From: Chelydra serpentina | Taxonomy: Eukaryota; Chordata; Testudines; Chelydridae | Length of the DNA: 64,000 nt | Assembly (NCBI GenBank): GCA_037349315.1 | Contig: JBAIAC010000001.1 | Location: forward strand, 9,314,501 to 9,378,500 | Reading direction: 5' to 3' | In this document: one piece after another, positions 58,284 through 64,000 of the stretch | Numbering within the stretch: position 1 is the first letter of the stretch | Layout: every line of letters starts with the position of its first letter | Program-made: the position numbers and the translations under genes | Notes under the pieces: generated by a model | The model's database searches: none | Told to the model about the DNA's origin: nothing | Seen by the model: only the letters and a program-made list of their open reading frames with translations

Positions 58284-59452
58284 TAATAATTGCAACAAAA
58301 GAGTCTTTGACCAGGGTCTGGGTTTTCCAGTCACAGATACATTAGTGTGGTGTGCAGAGGGGAACTATTCAAGCTGCAGTTGTTAGAGACTGGAGTACTC
58401 TGGCATGCAGAACATTTTGGGAGAGAATATTCAAAGACAGAGGAGTTCAGGTTCCCTCACCATTAGCATCCAAAAACTACTGAGTACAGAAAAGGTACAA
58501 GACACTGGTCATCACCCCACTCAGATATGTCCAGCACTTTATTTCCAGATGAAAATAAGTTACTAAACTGCAACTATTGAGGGGGGCGGGGAGAGAATCA
58601 GCGCATGAGGCATAGCCCAAAACTTCAGGGCAACTACATGAAGGGGGATGGAGAAAGCAGCCAATAATGGCAGCACTAAAAAGTCCTATCACTAGTTTCA
58701 CAAGGTTTCTATACTTGCTCCTGTGAACCACCGACTAGTGGATTTTCTCTTTATAGCAGAAATCTGTAAGGATTGTCTAGTAGTCACTCTAATTGGTGTT
58801 CCAAGCAGTCACACACCAAGAAATAACTTGCATCTCATAGTTATTTTTCATCTTCCTTTAAGGTATGACAAAGACATTCCAAAGGCTCCCAAGAGCTCAA
58901 TATCACATTATAAAAGACAGTGCTTCCCTCCAGCTCCAAAGCCAGTCAGAGAAGCAAGTTCGGGCACATGCCCATCTACCTCCTCCTGGCCTCCCTACGC
59001 ACTTCCTACAGAGTCGCTCCCTGCTGTTGGCTTATATCCTCCACCTCTGGGAATAAAGTGCATGCTGCCAATTAGGCTTGTTAACATTCCCCCAAGGAAC
59101 TCCTGCTGTTCTATTAAGCCTAATTGTTGGATTGCTGGCAGCAGCTGTGGGACGTCTGGTTGCCTGGGACAGGGTTTTAACTCCTTTTTCCCCAGCTATT
59201 GCATGGGGTTTATCCACCCCCATCAAAGTACATAACACATTAACACTTCCACCATTCCTGTTAAAGTTGGGGGGGGGGGGAAAAGGACAGACTCATGCTC
59301 ATGGCTAGAAAATGCTCTTGAATCCAATGTCCGAACCAGTAAATCCAGAGCAGACATAGAATAATTCCCAATTAAAACAGCCTACTACATCTATAACATA
59401 ATCTGAAGATCAGTGCTTTATTCTGCCATGTAAGCAAAGCCTTCAGAATTGC
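58284..59452. other. Intronic sequence; no confident feature
   Basis: The open frame at 58723-59235 has no recognisable domain. The segment 58960-59240 (TTGGATTGCTGGCAGCAGC, GGGACAGGGTTTTAACTCC) looks like a dispersed repeat, but I cannot name it. Confidence 0.35.
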
Positions 59453-59465
59453 AGTGTTAAATCAG

Positions 59466-59742
59466 GTTTCAGTGTAGTAGCCGTGTTAGTCTGTGTCAGC
59501 AAAACGAAAAAAAGAAAGAAAAACTTGTAGCACCTTAGAGACTAACAAATTTAAGGTTTAGATAGCTTAGTGTCCTTTTTCTTTTGTAAAGAAGCAAAGC
59601 TTGTGTTGTAAATGGCTTGTCTAGTTTTTGTAAAGTCAGTCCATGAAGAAGTTTGTGTGGAAGGTTGGTTTTCCATAAGAGTATCCAGTTTTGTTTGTTA
59701 GTCTCTAAGGTGCTACAAGTTTTTCTTTCTTATTTTCGTTTT
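59466..59742. mobile_element. Palindromic retroelement insertion, possibly Penelope-like, with a 13-bp target duplication
   Basis: AGTGTTAAATCAG is repeated exactly at 59453-59465 and 59743-59755. Inside, two inverted 49-bp arms face each other (59501-59549 and 59694-59742), each with TGTAGCACCTTAGAGAC or its complement. The left part begins GTTTCAGTGTAGTAGCCGTG. The middle holds text not seen in the arms. Inverted terminal copies with a long target duplication suggest twin-priming or Penelope-type integration; the family call is inference. Confidence 0.75.
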
Positions 59743-59755
59743 AGTGTTAAATCAG

Positions 59756-61120
59756 TCATTAACTTCTGTAGATCAACTATCTGCTTCTTTAATCCAGAAC
59801 AAATGTATAGATATATTCTTGATGTTTCACAGCCACAGTATTACTTTTAGGTTTTGCTGTTCCCATAAAACATTCTTTGAAATATTATTTAGCAATAACA
59901 TTTTTCAATTTTCAACCCAATGGTTTCATTTCCCTCGAGACTCTGGGGGGAAAAAGTGCCTTCAGACAGAAAACTGTTTGGCTCTTAAATTTACATCTTA
60001 AATTCAATAGGCCCAGCTCTCTCATCAATATTCACTAATTTCTATGTTGCAAAAGTCCCATGCAAATCTACAAACCCTGCAAAATGTATTACTAAACCCT
60101 GACCAAAGTTGCCAAAAAACTGTATGTTAAGATGGTTCATAATACCAGCGTGTCTATTAGCAGCAACTTTTGTACTGATGAGGTATCTCATCTGTGGCCC
60201 TTTAATCCTGCAATTTATCATAGTACTAATCCATCAAGGAGTGACCATTCATACCCTATGTTCACACGTGAGTCTAAGCTGTCCTTCAAATCCTTCTTTT
60301 GTTTTGTCTTTTTTCAAATTCCCTTCTGCCCTTCCACAAGTTTTCTAATTTCTTCACAGCTTTGTTCTGCCAAGAAATACCAGACTCAGTTCTTTTTCAC
60401 ATAGTGTTTATTCTTCTCTGCTTCATTTGAATAACTGACTTGCTTGTGGTGCTCCTTGAGAACCAGCCAGGAAAGGAAATACTGCGTTTGCAGTCCTTGA
60501 GGCATTAAACTGGATACTTAGTTCCAGAAACCAACAGGTTGGCTTCCAGATTTATCACTTTAAATGAGAAATTTTACATGGGAATATAAGATGTAAAACT
60601 GGTTCCAATACGAAGCAATTGACTCTCACAGAATTACCACACTTTTCATTTATTTTCACTTTTCAACTGCTCTGCACTTCACTCTGGGTTTTACATTCCA
60701 GCCAGAAGCCTCATTATTGATTATATTTCTGAAGAGGTTAAAATACCATTATTGCTTTTCATAAGCTCCAACCTACAATATACAATATACATTCGGAAAA
60801 GTACAACTCCCCTTTTAATGAATTCATATTTCATAGAAGAATTTACAGTGAGTTAACGCTGCTTTTCTGTCCATATGGATAGATAGATACATCTTACATG
60901 ACATGAAAGTTTAAAAGATGAATGAATCTAATAATCAAGATTCCGTATGCGTCTAGTTACCTTGTGATATATCATAAGATACCCGGCTATGGCTCATAGA
61001 AATTCCATAGAATAATTCCGTATTTCTAAGCACAAAAGCATTATGATGATAGGTCACAATATTTTGTCATATAACAAGAACATGCTGTGTTTACCTACAG
61101 AGGCCATCTCTGAATCTTTA
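59756..61120. other. Intronic sequence, no feature recognised
   Basis: AT-rich; short GATA tract near 60881-60890. Nothing recognised. Confidence 0.35.
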
Positions 61121-61372
61121 TTACAAATCTCTAGCTAAGGAATTATACCATGTCCCTGGTGTCTCAGTACCACCTTCTAATCCAGCTGCATGAAATGCAA
61201 AATCCAGATCTAAAGGATCACCACCATGTCCTTCTTCCCCACCAAAGACTTTAATGGGCATTTCATGAAGCCCTATTTCCTGCCATTTACTGAGTGGAAG
61301 AAATACTTCTGGAAAACATTCCAAAAGACGATAGAGGCGCTTAATGGGCTCAGGAGAAGAAATAATTCCTAA
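61121..61372 (-). other. Unidentified minus-strand open frame ending at an AATAAA
   Basis: From about 61372 the frame reads IISSPEPIKRLYRLLECFPE, then VFLPLSKWQEIGLHEMP, ending TPGTWYNSLARDL and TAA. The bases TAATAAA overlap the stop and form a poly(A) signal. An AG precedes the start of the clean frame (GTGATTAG). The composition looks protein-like and low-complexity is absent. I do not recognise the family. It could be a terminal exon, a decayed retrocopy, or chance, since open frames of 60-90 codons are common here. No polypyrimidine tract of quality precedes it. Confidence 0.2.
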
Positions 61373-63538
61373 TCACATCCTACTCGATGCAGGTCAGTTT
61401 GCTATCCACACGGAGCGCACGTGTACTGTCTGTTACAGAGAAAAAGCCAACAGGATTTATTTATAGAGTGAAATTCTGTCCTTACCTGCATCCAAAGCAA
61501 TCTCAGTGACAACCACTGACTTTTAGCAGGGTAGCATGAATATAACTGATGGCAGAATTATACAGTTAGAATTTCTGTAGAAGCAACCACATTTTACTCT
61601 TCCTAAACTGCTCTTGAGTACCAAAAAACGAAAAAACATACAGTATTTGTACTTTGGGGCTTGGGAAGGAGGACTGTCTCCCTTTACCAGCCCATCCAAT
61701 TCTCCCTAGCCAGGCCAGACCTAACCTGAAGCCAAGTAGCAATAGGTTCTATGGTGTGTTTAACTTTTTATGTTATTATTAGCATGCAATGGCTCATTTG
61801 TATCCTCTTTCCCCGCACCTCTTCTTCTCTAACATATGGTCACCGGTGCTGTGCTCTTCCTTTAGGTGAGAGGGTGGATAAACAGCCAATCACTGAGACT
61901 AGAGAATGACCTCCTACCTGGAAGTCCTTCACTTTAAGTCCCTCCTACAGTACGTTCTATTTCACTCTAGAACCTGGAGGATCAAGAACTCCAAGAGTTC
62001 AACTCAGTCCCACAAATGTCAGCATCAGTCACAGTGAGGGATACATTTCCACGTGAAGGCCACAAATTGTCAAGCATGCACAATATGCAGGTTATCAGGG
62101 ATCAAACTTAGTTCCCATTGGAAGGCGGATAGGTGGCCTATGGAAAATATATTGGTGGGCTCAGCAAGTGCCCAGTGGACAAGCGTCCACATCACAAAGG
62201 TCACCACCACAGCTGACTAACTGGCAGTCTTTTCACAGCATGGAAGTCCAGAATGTGATGGGTCACGGAAACTGAGAGCCTGTCTACATTAGGGATTTGT
62301 GCACCAATGCAGCATTTCAATGTAGATGTGCAGCACTAGTATACATTGGTGAAAAGTGGGAGTAGGGAGAGAGAGAGTAAAGCATGAGAGGGGGGTGTGT
62401 AGTGAAAGAGGAGTAGAGAGATTCCTGGTATACAGCCACTAGAGACAAGGGGTGATTTAGGATTAGGTGCCTGGAAGGAGACAGAACTGGCGGCTGGGAT
62501 GGGGGAGAGGACAGGGAGGAGACGGCCATGGGACAAGAGGGGAGAGGAGATTGTAGTTAGTTGGGGGGAAGAGGACTTTCATGGTCAGGGGGAGGAGTTT
62601 CAGGCCTAAGGTGTAGCAGGAGGAGGTGGTGCTGGAGTCTGCAGGAGGCAAAACAGGTGAGCTCACAGTGCAGTGAGGCAGAGAAGCCCTGTTCAGTCAC
62701 CTGGCCAACAAACAGAGTGGGGGGAGGTATCTCCAAATGTCATCTTATCATCATCATAATCAAGGCCCTCTTATGCTAGTCACTCTACATGCATACAATG
62801 GGAAGATGGTCCTTGGCCTAGAGAGCTCCCTCTCTAAGCATAAGAACAGGCCTGACTACAAACCAACTCCCTTGATTCCCAGTCCCATGCCCTATCCCTT
62901 CAACCACAATTCCTCCACTGGAGGGATGATCTAAAAGATCTTTCCCAAGGCTACTTGCTATGAATCTGTTGATTAATCAACTCCTATCTTAGAGTTTTAA
63001 TCCAGTTTTAATCAACTCCTAGATTAGAGTCACAATCACTACACTGGGTTTTCTTATGGGCATATGAAAATCTTCCCTTGAAGCAATTATGTATTATTTC
63101 TTTATTTGTTAGTATTAGCTGCAAACAGAGTTATAAGTAATTTCTTCCAGCCCTTCCCTACAATACTTTAACCGATTTGAAAGACCAAGCTTTTTCCTTG
63201 CTAATTCATTATTCATAGAAGAAAGAGACAGAGGATGCTGGTTTCAATTTATTTCTGCTGAACAACAAATCTTGTACTGGTTTTCAGAAGGGTCCATACG
63301 AGCAATTATAATGAGAAAAAAAAGTCAATTGCTGAAAGATAGGTGGAGAGCTTCAAAGGCCCATTATTCAGAAAGCAATAACACTGCTCCCTAACAGGAT
63401 TTCTACAATGATGTAATCACATTTGCAGAGATGAAGTTGTGACAGATGCAGCATATGTGAACTTTTCAGACTTGTTCTTGTGCAGGTAGACCTAATGCAG
63501 CTGAGGTTTATATATCTCCTGCACAGGAAATAGGTGAA
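61373..63538. other. Intronic sequence; possible MITE end near 62277
   Basis: AGCCTGTCTACATTAGGG at about 62277 resembles a MITE left end, but no partner is visible. Nothing else recognised. Confidence 0.35.
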
Positions 63539-63546
63539 GGGGTAGC

Positions 63547-64000
63547 CAGGGCTGGTGCAAGGATATTTTGCGCCCTAGGCGAAAATTCCACCTTCGCTCC
63601 TCCTCTCCTCCCCCCACACATCGGTTCATTGAGGGGCAAATCCCAACGAGCCTTTGTGGACCCCAGGCGCCAGCTGTGCCCAGGGGCTGCTCCCCAGATC
63701 ACGTTCTCCCCTCCCCGCCCCCATCCACTTCCCACCCCAACTGCCCCCCTCAGAACCCCCAACCTCCCCCACCCTGCTCCTTGTCCCCTAACTGCCCCTA
63801 ACTGCCCCCAGAACCCCACCCCCTACCTAAGCCTCCCTGCTCCTTGTCCCGACTGCCCCCTCCTGAGACCCCCCCACCCTAACTGCCCCCCTATGACCCT
63901 ACCCCCTACCTGTCCCCTGACTGCCCCAACCTTCTCCATACCCCCATCCCCTGACAGCCCCCTCCCCGAACTCCCGACCCATCTAACCCCGCCCCTTGCT
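63547..64000. mobile_element. GC-rich hAT-like element, left part, cut by the window end
   Basis: Begins CAGGGCTGGTGCAAGGATAT and TTTGCGCCCTAGGCG, close to the left ends of the other hAT elements in this window. A C-rich core (CCCCTAACTGCCCC-type runs) follows, like that at 4289-4985. The right end and target duplication lie outside the window; the left flank is GGGGTAGC (63539-63546). Confidence 0.75.

Noticed and set aside
58723..59235. 170-codon open frame as a gene
   Set aside because: No recognisable domain, odd composition, overlapped by frames on the other strand; probably within an unnamed repeat.

Overview
This is vertebrate, and most likely turtle, intronic DNA. The window holds one recognisable host coding exon. 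It sits on the minus strand at 8101-8164, has consensus splice sites, and encodes the end of the C2-like region of protein kinase C epsilon (PRKCE). If so, intron sequence on the 5' side of that exon runs from 8165 to at least 64000, and the downstream intron occupies 1-8100. The turtle assignment is inference. It rests on several ages of CR1 LINE, a tRNA-derived SINE whose tail copies the CR1 3' end, CORE/MIR-like SINEs, and many hAT and PIF/Harbinger derivatives, a mix typical of turtles.

Layout. 1-9.3 kb: an old CR1 split by a 697-bp hAT element and by a ~148-bp insertion, two short hAT elements, and the PRKCE exon with a hAT element ending 75 bp from its splice acceptor. 9.8-10.5 kb: a solo retroviral LTR. 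13.7-14.6 kb: a hAT element inside a Harbinger-type MITE. 15.5-24.2 kb: palindromic Harbinger MITEs, a Myb-bearing deleted Harbinger element and several SINEs. 23.6/25.3 kb: a 144-bp direct duplication. 28-31 kb: older CR1 and SINE remnants. 34-39.7 kb: a truncated CR1 next to an almost full-length, recently dead CR1. 39.9-41.7 kb: a hAT element with a 49-bp tandem array, then an antisense L2-like LINE. 43.1-45.7 kb: antisense CR1 and an antisense DIRS1-like element. 50.6 kb: a fourth palindromic MITE. 52.2-54.9 kb: a PIF/Harbinger element with convergent Myb-like and nuclease genes, both broken. 56.2-58.3 kb: nested SINE, MITE and hAT insertions. 59.5 kb: a palindromic retroelement insertion with a 13-bp target duplication. 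63.5 kb to the end: the left part of another GC-rich hAT element.

No TE protein here is intact. The genes work together only as relics: CR1 ORF1/ORF2, the Harbinger Myb/nuclease pair, the DIRS1 ORFs and a hAT C-terminus. No CRISPR array, operon, rRNA or credible functional tRNA was seen. The value of the window lies in the insertion history (target duplications read directly from the sequence), in the PRKCE splice-site neighbourhood, and in a few structures not fully explained by TE annotation.
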